Shown: piece after piece, positions 9,261 to 18,000 of the stretch
How positions within the stretch are numbered: position 1 is the first letter of the stretch
Layout: the number at the start of each line of letters is the position of its first letter
From: Bacteroidales bacterium
GTDB taxonomy: Bacteria; Bacteroidota; Bacteroidia; Bacteroidales; FEN-979
Length of the DNA stretch: 38,133 nt
Assembly (NCBI GenBank): GCA_028706295.1
Contig: JAQWBQ010000032.1
Coordinates: 1 to 38,133, forward strand
Direction: 5' to 3'
Notes under the pieces: generated by a model
What the model was told of the DNA's origin: nothing
Database searches by the model: none
The model's input: the letters and a program-made list of their open reading frames with translations, nothing else
Program-made: the position numbers and the translations under genes

Positions 9261-10280
9261 TTATTCGACAATGGTTATCCAACCGTGCCTGTCGGGGATC
9301 CTTCCTTCCTGTATGCCTTTTAGTTCGTTGTAGAGTTTTTCTGACACAACTCCGGCTTTCCCATCCTTACAATAACGATATTCTTTCCCGGTTTCGCGGT
9401 CATGGATCAGTTTAATTGGAGAGATTACAGCAGCCGTTCCGCACGCGCCGACTTCTTCAAACTCATCCAACTCCTCAACGGGCACATGGCGTCGTTCGAC
9501 TTTCATACCCATCTCAACAGCCAATTCACGCAACGACATGTTGGTAATGGACGGCAGAATGGATACTGAATCGGGAGTGATGTAAGTATTGTTTTTAATT
9601 CCGAAAAAATTGGCCGGACCGGCTTCGTCAATGTATTTTTTCTCACGGGCATCAAGGAATATTGCTGAGGCAAACCCGTCATGATGCGCCCGTTCGCCGG
9701 CCCTAAGGCTTGCTGCATAATTTCCACCAACTTTAATGTGGCCGGTACCTAAAGGAGCGGCTCTGTCAAAATCGCGGACAACCTGCATTTTGACAGGATT
9801 AAAACCCTCTTTGAAATAGGGACCTACCGGGCCCACAAAAACCATAAAGGTATATTCCTTGCCCGGTTTAACCCCAACTTCAGGACCAGTTCCGATCAAC
9901 AAAGGTCGGATATACAGGGAGGCACCCGTTCCGTAAGGCGGAACATATTTGATATTGAGTTTCACAGCTTTTAATACGGCCTCTGTGAATAAGGACACGG
10001 GAACTTCTGCCATAAGCAATCCCTGAGCAGATGTGATCATCCGTTTGGCATTCTCTTCAATCCTGAAAATCCGGATCTTACCATCAACTCCCGTAAAAGC
10101 CTTCAATCCTTCAAAGGCTTCTTGTCCATAATGGAGGCAAGTGGCAGCCATGTGCATTGTAATGTATTCCGAATCAGTGACCTCAAGATCACCCCACTTG
10201 CCATCTTTGTAATAACATCGAACATTGTAGTCCGTCTTAAAATACCCAAAAGGTAAGTTTTTCCAATCAATCGCGTTCAT
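9261..10280 (-). CDS. ilvE: Branched-chain amino acid aminotransferase
   Basis: This 339-residue class IV PLP enzyme transfers the amino group in the last step of valine, leucine and isoleucine synthesis, or the first step of their breakdown. The PLP lysine is K183 in TGHIKVGGNYAAS. YGQEAFEGLKAF and FFGIKNNTYITP are typical of the family, as is the C-terminal EVGACGTAAVISPI. The start is placed at MNAIDWKNLPFGY (10280). The frame opens 24 codons further upstream, but that extension is hydrophobic, not family-like, and would overlap the probable promoter. The gene converges on pyrF with zero spacing. Confidence 0.94.
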   Translation of the reverse strand: MNAIDWKNLPFGYFKTDYNVRCYYKDGKWGDLEVTDSEYITMHMAATCLHYGQEAFEGLKAFTGVDGKIRIFRIEENAKRMITSAQGLLMAEVPVSLFTEAVLKAVKLNIKYVPPYGTGASLYIRPLLIGTGPEVGVKPGKEYTFMVFVGPVGPYFKEGFNPVKMQVVRDFDRAAPLGTGHIKVGGNYAASLRAGERAHHDGFASAIFLDAREKKYIDEAGPANFFGIKNNTYITPDSVSILPSITNMSLRELAVEMGMKVERRHVPVEELDEFEEVGACGTAAVISPIKLIHDRETGKEYRYCKDGKAGVVSEKLYNELKGIQEGRIPDRHGWITIVE

Positions 10281-10319
10281 ATAGGTAGATTTTATAATTT
10301 GGTCTTCACTTAGGCTTTG

Positions 10320-10352
10320 TAAAATTATGAAAATTCTTTTTGCAAACAGCAA
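10320..10352 (-). promoter_or_regulatory. Weak candidate promoter for ilvE
   Basis: On the minus strand TAATTTTA (10327-10320) is one base from TAnnTTTG. A TTG (10352-10350) lies 22 nt upstream. The leader would be about 35 nt. It is only a near match. Confidence 0.3.
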
Positions 10353-10405
10353 ATAACTGATTTTTTACACTTACGAATAATTCATCTACAGTTACTTATT
10401 CATGG

Positions 10406-10436
10406 TTGACATCCGCTCTGACTTATGCTATTTTTG
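10406..10436 (+). promoter_or_regulatory. Strong Bacteroidota-type promoter for the 40-residue peptide gene
   Basis: TTG at 10406-10408 is followed after exactly 20 nt by TATTTTTG (10429-10436), a full match to TAnnTTTG. The next ATG in an open frame is at 10454, 17 nt downstream of the element. Confidence 0.7.
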
Positions 10437-10453
10437 TTTAAAACGTTCGAGAT

Positions 10454-10576
10454 ATGGATTTAGAGGCATTACAACCCAGCGAGAAGCATTATGCTTTCTT
10501 TACCATTGCCACTGTCGGCTTTTTTATATTGAATACCGCGGTCGTGGTTAGTCTGATCATGATTTTTACAAAGTAG
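10454..10576 (+). CDS. Small single-pass membrane protein, 40 residues, family unknown
   Basis: The frame encodes 40 residues. The first 13 (MDLEALQPSEKHY) are polar. They are followed by a hydrophobic stretch of about 24 residues (AFFTIATVGFFILN, then TAVVVSLIMIF) and end in TK. It looks like a one-helix inner-membrane peptide. I do not recognise the family. It is supported as a real gene by a consensus promoter 17 nt upstream and a long stem terminator 19 nt after the stop, making it an independent transcription unit between ilvE (divergent) and htpG. It is too short for standard gene callers. Small respiratory-complex subunits such as CydX have a similar size and topology, but no sequence motif links it to them. 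Confidence 0.6.
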   Translation: MDLEALQPSEKHYAFFTIATVGFFILNTAVVVSLIMIFTK

Positions 10577-10595
10577 AAAAATTCATAATTTTTTT

Positions 10596-10635
10596 CAAAG
10601 GGCTGTATCATTCTGATACGGCCCTTTGTCATTTT
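10596..10635 (+). terminator. Strong rho-independent terminator after the 40-residue peptide gene
   Basis: CAAAGGGC (10596-10603) pairs with GCCCTTTG (10621-10628). The stem continues through TGTATCA with TGATACG, giving 15 pairs with one G-U and a 3-nt loop, followed by TCATTTT. It separates the small gene from htpG. Confidence 0.85.
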
Positions 10636-10665
10636 GGCAGACCCGGTATCCTGGCACTTTCTTTG
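10632..10665 (+). promoter_or_regulatory. Candidate htpG promoter
   Basis: TTTTG (10632-10636) is spaced 21 nt from TTTCTTTG (10658-10665), one base off the TAnnTTTG consensus. It lies 31 nt before the htpG ATG and after the preceding terminator, so some promoter must be in this short gap. Confidence 0.45.
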
Positions 10666-10696
10666 ATAAAGCCTCCGGAAATTAAAACTGACTTCT

Positions 10697-12604
10697 ATGC
10701 AAAAAGGTAAAATCAACGTTCAGACTGAAAACATCTTTCCGATCATTAAAAAATTCCTTTACTCAGAACATGAGATATTTCTTCGGGAACTTATATCCAA
10801 CGCGGTTGATGCAACTCAAAAGCTCAAGACGCTCGCATCTCTCGGAAAATTTGACGGAGACCTGTCCGACCTGACCATTGAAGTAACACTGGACAAAAAA
10901 AAGAAGACCATCTCGGTAAAAGACAAAGGTATTGGCATGACATCAGCCGAAGTGGACAAATATATCAACCAGATTGCATTCTCCAGCGCGGAAGAGTTTA
11001 TTAAAAAATTCAAGACCAAGTCAGAAGCAGAAATGAATGCAATAATAGGTCATTTTGGCCTGGGATTTTATTCCAGTTTCATGGTCTCCGACAGGGTTGA
11101 AATCCTGACCAAGACCTATCTGAAAAAGGGAGATACCAAAGCTGTTCACTGGGAGTGCGACGGCAGTCCGGATTATACCATGGAGGAATCCGATAAATCG
11201 GAACGGGGAACTGAAGTCATTCTTCATATTGCCGATGATTCCAAAGATTATCTGGAAGAGCATACCCTCCTTGAAATTCTTAAAAAGTACTGTAAGTTCC
11301 TTCCTGTGCCCATTCGATTCGGTAATGAAAAGCATTGGGAAAAGGTGGAGGGAGAAAAAGACAAGGATGGTAACGACAAGGAGGTGGAGGTTGAAAAGCC
11401 ACGGATCATCAACAACACCGACCCGATCTGGAAAAAGAAACCCGTGGACCTCACCGATGAAGATTATAAAAAATTCTATAGGGAACTGTATCCATTCACT
11501 TTTGAAGAACCCTTGTTCTGGATTCACCTGAATGTCGATTATCCGTTTAATCTCACCGGAATTTTATATTTCCCAAAGGTTAAGAGAAACCTGGAAGTTC
11601 AGAAAGACAAAATCCAGTTGTACTGCAACCAGGTATTTGTGACCGATTCGGTTGAGGGAATCGTACCTGATTTTCTGACCCTCCTACACGGAGTGCTCGA
11701 CTCACCCGATATTCCGCTCAATGTTTCCCGGAGTTACCTTCAGAGTGACCCGAATGTCAAGAAAATATCCAATCACATCACAAAAAAAGTTGCCGATAAA
11801 CTGGAGTCTTTATTTAAAGATACCCGGACCGATTTTGAAGCAAAATGGGATGACATTAAAGTCTTTATTCAGTATGGCATCATATCACAACCCGATTTTT
11901 ACGACCGTGCAAAAAAATTCTGTCTTCTCAAGAACATCGAAGGAAAATATTTCACGTTCGAAGAATATGAGAAAATGGTCAGGCCTGTTCAGAAAGATAA
12001 GGATGGCCAGTTGATTTATATTTATGCGACCAACAAAGAAGATCAGTTCGGGTTTATTCAACCTGTCACCGAAAGGGGTTACGATGTTTTACTGATGGAT
12101 GGGATTCTCGAATCGCATTTTATCAATACTCTTGAACAGAAATTTGAAAAAACCCGGTTTACGCGTGTGGATGCCGATACGGTCGACAAATTGATCAAAA
12201 AGGAAGAGGCATTTCCTATGAAACTCAACGAGGATCAGCAGAAAGCCGTGAAGGAATTACTGGAAAAGCAGATTGATGCCAAGAGGTTCACAGTGGTTTT
12301 CGAAAGCCTGAGTGAGAAGGATCAACCCATGATGATCGTGCAGAATGAGTTTATGCGACGTATGAAGGATATGTCGGCGCTTGGTGGCGGAGGATATGGT
12401 TTCATGGGTGAAATGCCCGATAATTATAACCTGGTCGTCAATGCAAACCATCAATTGATTGGAAAAGTTTTGGTCGAACCGGACAATGGAAAACAACAAG
12501 AAATATTACGTCAGCTTTTCGACCTGGCTTTGCTCGGTCAGAATCTTTTACGGGGTAAAGACCTGGCAGATTTCATAAAAAGATCGACCGAAAAAATAGT
12601 CTGA
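10697..12604 (+). CDS. htpG: Molecular chaperone HtpG (Hsp90)
   Basis: This 635-residue cytosolic ATP-driven chaperone remodels late-folding client proteins. The GHKL ATPase domain has the catalytic/Mg-binding helix RELISNAVDA (around residues 30-39), the DKGIGM motif and the GHFGLGFYSSFMV lid region. A charged linker with Lys/Glu/Asp runs (about 216-236) separates it from the middle domain, which holds the conserved NVSRSYLQ segment. The C-terminal dimerisation part is present. No CIRCE-like inverted repeat was seen upstream. The 65-nt gap to lemA could hold a further promoter. Confidence 0.96.
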   Translation: MQKGKINVQTENIFPIIKKFLYSEHEIFLRELISNAVDATQKLKTLASLGKFDGDLSDLTIEVTLDKKKKTISVKDKGIGMTSAEVDKYINQIAFSSAEEFIKKFKTKSEAEMNAIIGHFGLGFYSSFMVSDRVEILTKTYLKKGDTKAVHWECDGSPDYTMEESDKSERGTEVILHIADDSKDYLEEHTLLEILKKYCKFLPVPIRFGNEKHWEKVEGEKDKDGNDKEVEVEKPRIINNTDPIWKKKPVDLTDEDYKKFYRELYPFTFEEPLFWIHLNVDYPFNLTGILYFPKVKRNLEVQKDKIQLYCNQVFVTDSVEGIVPDFLTLLHGVLDSPDIPLNVSRSYLQSDPNVKKISNHITKKVADKLESLFKDTRTDFEAKWDDIKVFIQYGIISQPDFYDRAKKFCLLKNIEGKYFTFEEYEKMVRPVQKDKDGQLIYIYATNKEDQFGFIQPVTERGYDVLLMDGILESHFINTLEQKFEKTRFTRVDADTVDKLIKKEEAFPMKLNEDQQKAVKELLEKQIDAKRFTVVFESLSEKDQPMMIVQNEFMRRMKDMSALGGGGYGFMGEMPDNYNLVVNANHQLIGKVLVEPDNGKQQEILRQLFDLALLGQNLLRGKDLADFIKRSTEKIV

Positions 12605-12669
12605 TGTGTAACCTGCAAGGAATTATGCGTCATTTTAACTAATTTAGCTGATTATTAAAAAACAAAACT

Positions 12670-13266
12670 ATGAAACTAAGTAAAGGTTGGATCATACTGA
12701 TCGTGGTCATTGGTATTATTTTTCTTCTGATCGCATGGATAACCGGCATAAACAACAAGCTGGTTACCAAAGAAGAGGTGGTGAATCAACAATGGGCCAA
12801 TGTTGAAAATGTTTATCAACGGCGTCTCGACCTGATACCAAATCTGGTAAATACGGTTAAAGGCGTTGCCAATTTTGAACAACAGACCCTGACCGCAGTC
12901 ATCGAAGCAAGAGCGAAAGCAACGAGCGTTCAGATCAATCCTAAAAACCTGGATGAGGGATCTCTTCAGAAATTTCAGGAAGCACAAAACGGAGTAAGTT
13001 CGGCATTGGGCCGGCTGATGGTAGTCGTCGAAAAATATCCCGAACTAAAAGCCACGCAGAACTTCCTGGAATTACAGGCACAGCTTGAGGGGACAGAGAA
13101 CAGGATAACTGTAGAACGCATGAAGTTCAACGAGGCTGCACAGGCTTTTAATACCTACCTGCGGAAATTCCCAAACTCTATTTTTGCCGGGATGTTCGGT
13201 TTCAGTAAAAAAGCCTATTTCCAGGCACAAGCCGGCGCTGAAAAAGCCCCTGAAGTCAAATTCTGA
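12670..13266 (+). CDS. lemA: LemA family membrane protein
   Basis: The 198-residue protein starts with a membrane segment (residues about 6-24) preceded by a short basic N terminus. The helical LemA core follows, with the hallmark QWANVENVYQRRLDLIPNLV. The rest is alpha-helical with FNEAAQAFNTYLRKFPN near the end. The molecular role of LemA proteins is poorly defined; they are tied to the envelope and often sit beside TPM-domain genes, as here. Two TPM genes follow within 25 and 15 nt, so the three form one operon. Confidence 0.9.
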   Translation: MKLSKGWIILIVVIGIIFLLIAWITGINNKLVTKEEVVNQQWANVENVYQRRLDLIPNLVNTVKGVANFEQQTLTAVIEARAKATSVQINPKNLDEGSLQKFQEAQNGVSSALGRLMVVVEKYPELKATQNFLELQAQLEGTENRITVERMKFNEAAQAFNTYLRKFPNSIFAGMFGFSKKAYFQAQAGAEKAPEVKF

Positions 13267-13290
13267 TTCTGAAAAATTGCATTTTTAGCC

Positions 13291-13737
13291 ATGGGACTTA
13301 CCGCTGAGAGTTTCTTCGCAAAACATGATCAGGAAGATATCCGGCAGGCCATAATGTTAGCCGAACTGGATACATCTGGCGAGATCAGGGTGCACATTGA
13401 AAATTATTGCAAGGGGGACGTTATGGATCGTGCTGCCTATCTTTTTAAACAGTTGGGAATGGATAAAACGGAAAAACGTAACGGTGTCCTGATATACCTG
13501 GCTGTCAAAAACCGCAGATTTGCCATTGTCGGGGATGTCGGGATAAACACCGTAGTCCCGGAGAATTTCTGGGATGATACCAAATTGTTTATGCTGGATC
13601 ATTTCAGGGACAATAGGTTTACCGACGGACTTATTGGAGCAATTGAAAAAACCGGAAAACTTCTCAAGGAACACTTTCCTTATCACCGTAATGATATTAA
13701 CGAACTTTCAGATGATGTTTCATTTGGAAAGGACTGA
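13291..13737 (+). CDS. TPM-domain protein, soluble form
   Basis: The 148-residue protein has a TPM fold: the segment SGEIRVHIENYC, then RNGVLIYLAVKNRRFAIVGDVGINTVVPENFW, then the conserved F.DGLI.AI stretch. It has no signal peptide and no clear membrane helix, so it may act on the cytoplasmic side of LemA or the third protein. TPM domains occur in plant TLP18.3, which was reported to have phosphatase activity, but the bacterial role is unsettled. It lies between lemA and a second, exported TPM gene. Confidence 0.85.
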   Translation: MGLTAESFFAKHDQEDIRQAIMLAELDTSGEIRVHIENYCKGDVMDRAAYLFKQLGMDKTEKRNGVLIYLAVKNRRFAIVGDVGINTVVPENFWDDTKLFMLDHFRDNRFTDGLIGAIEKTGKLLKEHFPYHRNDINELSDDVSFGKD

Positions 13738-13752
13738 CCTCAGCCCCATCTC

Positions 13753-14559
13753 ATGATACACAGAAAACTAAAATACCTGCTCCTTTTCTTTATTGGTCTG
13801 CTGGTTATTGATGCAGGTCAGGCCCAGGATATTCCTCCGCGACCTGATCCACCTCGGCTCGTTAATGATTTTGCCGGAATTCTGACACCAGAGCAGATCA
13901 ATAATCTGGAATCTAAACTCGTTGCCTTTAACGATTCCACTTCAACCCAGCTGGTGGTGGTAACTGTGAAATCGCTGAATGGATACGATAATAATCAGTT
14001 TGCTTACATGATTGGTCAACGGTGGGGGGTTGGTCAAAAAGGAAAGAACAATGGCGCTGTTATCCTGGTTAAGCCTAAATATCGGGATGAAAAGGGGGAG
14101 GCCAGTATTCAGACCGGTTATGGGTTGGAAGGAGCTATCCCGGATGCACTTTCCAAGAGGATTGTTGAAAATGAAATGATCCCTGCATTCAGGGAAGGAA
14201 ATTACTATGCCGGTATCGATGCCGCCGTAAACACCATGATTTCGCTGGCAAAAGGCGAATTCACTGCTGACCAGTATATAAAAAGAAACAAAAACCAACC
14301 CATCGGGATCATTATTCCGATAATTATTATTGCCGTGGTTTTCATGTTGATGCGCGGTAGCCGGGCCCGATCCCATTCGATCGGAAAGAATATTCCTTTC
14401 TGGACAGCCTTCTGGCTCTTAGGATCTATGGGCCGCGGACACAGCGGATCCTGGAACAGCTTCACCGGAGGAAGCGGATTCGGCGGTGGCGGTGGCGGCG
14501 GTTTCGGGGGATTCGGAGGAGGTGGTTTCGGCGGCGGTGGAGCCGGTGGGAGCTGGTAG
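13753..14559 (+). CDS. Exported TPM-domain protein with glycine-rich tail (YgcG-like)
   Basis: The 268-residue protein has a signal peptide (about 1-24, ending DAGQAQ), a periplasmic TPM domain (about 30-170) with NDFAGILTPEQ, STSTQLVVVTVKSL and GYGLEGAIPDA, a membrane helix at about 187-200 (GIIIPIIIIAVVFML), and a C-terminal tail made largely of Gly, Phe and Ser. The Gly tail is typical of YgcG-like TPM proteins. It completes the LemA-TPM-TPM module. The tail is encoded by GGC/GGT/GGA-rich DNA that could slip during replication. Confidence 0.88.
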   Translation: MIHRKLKYLLLFFIGLLVIDAGQAQDIPPRPDPPRLVNDFAGILTPEQINNLESKLVAFNDSTSTQLVVVTVKSLNGYDNNQFAYMIGQRWGVGQKGKNNGAVILVKPKYRDEKGEASIQTGYGLEGAIPDALSKRIVENEMIPAFREGNYYAGIDAAVNTMISLAKGEFTADQYIKRNKNQPIGIIIPIIIIAVVFMLMRGSRARSHSIGKNIPFWTAFWLLGSMGRGHSGSWNSFTGGSGFGGGGGGGFGGFGGGGFGGGGAGGSW

Positions 14560-14560
14560 A

Positions 14561-14623
14561 TGACAATGGACAATTGACAATGGACAATGGACAATTGAAA
14601 ATGGAAAACGGAAAACGAAAAAT
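14561..14623 (+). repeat. Heptamer tandem array, nine units
   Basis: The array begins two bases after the TPM stop codon. Five heptamers alternate TGACAAT and GGACAAT (14561-14595). Four degenerate units follow: TGAAAAT, GGAAAAC, GGAAAAC, GAAAAAT (14596-14623). The period of 7 is kept throughout, so the array looks like an old slippage expansion that has since diverged. Confidence 0.85.
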
Positions 14624-14641
14624 TTAATAGATCGGAGAAAT

Positions 14642-14721
14642 TCAATCAATCAGTCATTCAGCCATTCTGTCAATCACTCAATCACTCAATCACTCATTCG
14701 CTCATTCAGTCATTCAGTCAA
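14642..14721 (+). repeat. Tetranucleotide tandem array (TCAN), 20 units
   Basis: From 14642 the sequence reads as 20 consecutive 4-nt units, mostly TCAA, TCAC, TCAT or TCAG. A higher order TCAATCAC 8-mer is repeated three times in the middle. Units 5-7 and 15 are degenerate. It ends 6 nt before the TTG start of the DUF4492 gene. Confidence 0.85.
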
Positions 14722-14727
14722 TCTTCC

Positions 14728-14949
14728 TTGAGGCTACTTCGGAAAATATGGCTTTTTTATTATGATGGCTTCCGATCAATGACTGTTGGCAAACAATTAT
14801 GGATTATTATCCTCATCAAACTTTTTATTCTGTTCGCCATCTTAAAGTTGTTTTTCTTTCCCGATTTTCTGAAATCAAAATTCGGAAGCGATCGCGATAA
14901 ATCCGATTATGTCGGAAAGGAATTGATAAACAGGAACAATTCACGCTGA
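14728..14949 (+). CDS. DUF4492 small membrane protein (TTG start)
   Basis: The 73-residue protein matches the DUF4492 pattern: a short basic N terminus, FYYDGFRSMTVGKQLW, one membrane helix (about 25-45), the segment LKLFFFPDFL, and a charged tail. In other Bacteroidota, to my knowledge, this family often sits beside the cytochrome bd genes; none are in this window. The start is TTG at 14728, which gives the family's usual N terminus. The frame is open upstream to 14599 through the tandem array but has no ATG or GTG, so TTG is the only reasonable choice. Confidence 0.78.
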   Translation: MRLLRKIWLFYYDGFRSMTVGKQLWIIILIKLFILFAILKLFFFPDFLKSKFGSDRDKSDYVGKELINRNNSR

Positions 14950-14960
14950 ATCCTGCCTGC

Positions 14961-14983
14961 TCCGGACCCCGGATTTCATTATT
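14961..14983 (+). terminator. Probable terminator after the DUF4492 gene
   Basis: TCCGG (14961-14965) and CCGGA (14969-14973) form a short GC stem with a 3-nt loop, followed by a T-rich tract. It lies 12 nt after the stop codon. The stem is only 5 bp, so this is moderate evidence. Confidence 0.45.
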
Positions 14984-15063
14984 TTCTTTAAACTTCTAAC
15001 GACTTGTTATCAATGCGGTAAGGGGATTTTCTGCCCTCGTCCTTCCCATATTGAGCTTTTTTG

Positions 15064-15071
15064 TACCTTTA
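15064..15071 (+). promoter_or_regulatory. Candidate -7 element of the T9SS operon
   Basis: TACCTTTA is one base from TAnnTTTG and lies 26 nt before the ATG at 15098. No TTG at the proper -33 distance was found. Confidence 0.35.
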
Positions 15072-15097
15072 CGGCTTAAACGAAAAACACCGGTCAC

Positions 15098-18000
15098 ATG
15101 AAGAAAATTCTATTTTTCCTTTCAGCAATGCTGTTTTCACACCTCGTTAATGCTCAGACTCCTTCCGGTCAATCCGTAAATGACACCGCAAATTATCCCT
15201 ACTGGATTGAAATGATGCAGGATCCGACGGCAAATTTCTACCAAACCCAACGTGCCTTTCAGCAGTACTGGAAAAATCGGAAAATCACCAAAGGATGCGG
15301 TTATAAGGTCTTTAAAAGATGGGAATACATGATGCAGTCAAGGATTAATCCCGACGGATCACGCCCCGACCCGGCCTCTACCATGAATGCCTATCACAGT
15401 TATCAGGAGCAAACCAGGTCGATGAGCGGAAACTGGGTATCAATTGGTCCTGCAACGATTCCGGATCCAGGACCGGCCGGTTACGAAGGACTGGGCAGGC
15501 TCAATGTGGTGGCTTTTCATCCAACTGATCCCAATAAATTTTATGTCGGGGCTCCTTCCGGTGGATTATGGCAAACCGCTGATGGCGGCAATACATGGGT
15601 TACACATACCGACACCATGCCGACGTTAGGGGTTTCAGCTATTGTAGTCAGTTACTCCAACCCGGACATCATCCTGATCGGAACCGGCGACCGTGATGCC
15701 GGCGATGCCCCCGGCCTGGGCGTTTATAAAAGCACCGATGGTGGCATCTCCTGGGTCGCTTCTAAGACCGGTATGAATAATAAGACCGTTGGCCGTATCA
15801 TCCAACACCCTGTTGATCCGCAGATTTTCCTTGCTGCCACCAGCGGAGGAGTCTACAGGTCGACCGATGGCGGAACCAACTGGACCCTGACTCAATCAGG
15901 CAATTTCAAAGATATTCATTTCAAACCGAATGATGCAGCCATTGTTTACGCTGCCGTTAACAGTGATTTTTACAGGTCCTCCAACAATGGGGTCACTTTT
16001 ACAAAGATTACATCAGGTATAACCGCGGGCCAGCGGGGCGCCATTGCCGTGAGTCAGGCTAATCCGAATTATGTCTACTTCCTGCAATCCGATAACAGCA
16101 GCGGTTTTAAATGCCTCTACCGTTCAACCGATGCCGGTTTGACATTTACAGCCCAATCAACCTCTCCGAATATCCTTGATTGGTCCTGCGACGGAAGCGG
16201 TACAGGGGGTCAAGGTTGGTATGACCTTGCAGTGGCCGCAGACCCTAACAATGCTGAAGTTTTATATGTTGGTGGCGTAGATGTATGGAAATCAACAAAC
16301 GGAGGCGTTACATGGACAATAAACGCTCACTGGTACGGTGGGTGCAGTGTTCCCGCGGTTCATGCCGATTGCCATTTTCTTGGCTTTTCACCGGTCAATG
16401 GTAAGCTTTATGCGGGCAATGATGGCGGATGTTATTCCACAAGCAATGGCGGAACTACCTGGACTGATCATACCGTTGGTATGACTATCGGTCAGATATA
16501 TAAACTGGGACAGGCGCAAACAGTAAAGAACAAAGTGATCAACGGATTTCAGGATAACGGAACCTATTCCATAACGCCAACCGGATGGATTGCAGTGGGA
16601 GGAGGCGACGGTATGGAATGTGCCTACGATTATACCAATGCAGCCTATTCCTATCACACCATTTATTACGGAAATATCTATCGTAAAATTAACAATTCCA
16701 ATGAAGTACAGATTGGCGGTCAAGGCGTAAATGGCATAACGGAGGAAGGAGCCTGGGTAACACCTTTTTGCCTGAGTAAATTCAACCATAAAACCATGTT
16801 CGCAGGTTACAAGAATATCTGGCGAAGCAACGATGTTACGACCAATCCGGTAGTCTGGACGCAAATTTCGAACAGCCTTGCCGGCAGCAACAGTACCAAC
16901 ATGTCGGTGGTTGAACATAGTTCGGCAAACGAAAATATGTTATATGTTGTCAGGTCTGATAAAAAACTATTCCGCACCGATGACTGTCTGAGCAGTAATC
17001 CGGTTTGGTACGACCTGACTAATTTTTTACCCGTTTCGGCTACCCCCTCCGACATCAAGACCATCGCTGAGGACGAAAATATAGTTTACATGGCGCTTAA
17101 TAACAAAATTTATAAATCCAACGACAAAGGACTTACCGGGACCAGCATAAAGGCAAATCTGCCTACGATTCCCATCAATTCCATTGCCTGCTACAAGAAC
17201 GCGCTGGATGGACTCTATATTGGAACAGATGCCGGGGTCTATTACAAAGATCAGGGAACCAACGGATGGATTGCGTTCAGCGACGGCCTGCCTGTGAATT
17301 CAAAGATCACGGAGGTTGAGATTTATTACGATAATGATTCTGTTTCACAGGATGTTATCAGAGCCAGTTCTTACGGCCGGGGCTTATGGGGATCAGACAT
17401 GTATCATGAGACACCTCAAGCTGACTTCACCACTGCCCACACTACCATCCCGACCGGTTGTGCAATCGATTTCAAAGATTTATCCTCCGGAGTGCCAACT
17501 GACTTTCAATGGTATTTCCAGGGCGGAACTCCCTCCACTTCAAACCTGAAAAATCCAACCGGCATCCTTTACAGCGCTCCGGGCAACTATGAGGTTAAGC
17601 AGAAGGTTTGGAATGTTTACGGAGCCGATTCTGTGACAAAAGTCAATTATATCACCGTTAGCGGTACCATGTTGCCTGAACCAGATTTCACAGCTGACCG
17701 GCAAGTAACCTGCCAGAATGAAGTGATACATTTCATTGATAAAACACTGAACTGTCCGATAAGCTGGAACTGGCAGTTTCAACCTTCGACCGTGACCTTT
17801 TTAGACGGAACTACGTTCAACAGCCAGAATCCCGTAGTACTGTTCAATGAACCCGGCCCCTATGATGTGCAACTGACTGTTTATAATGCAGTAGGCCCCG
17901 GTACGGTGACAAAACAGGATTACATTTACCAGGGTGGATTTACCCTGCCCTTTTCCGAAACATTCGTGAATGGTTTCGGCGAGCGCCACTGGAAAGTGAT

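Noticed and set aside
10281-10352. 24-codon upstream extension of ilvE
   Set aside because: The extension is hydrophobic and not family-like and covers the likely promoter; the conserved N terminus begins at 10280.
14561-14721. Possible CRISPR array
   Set aside because: The units are 7 and 4 nt long with no spacers and no cas genes; these are simple tandem repeats.
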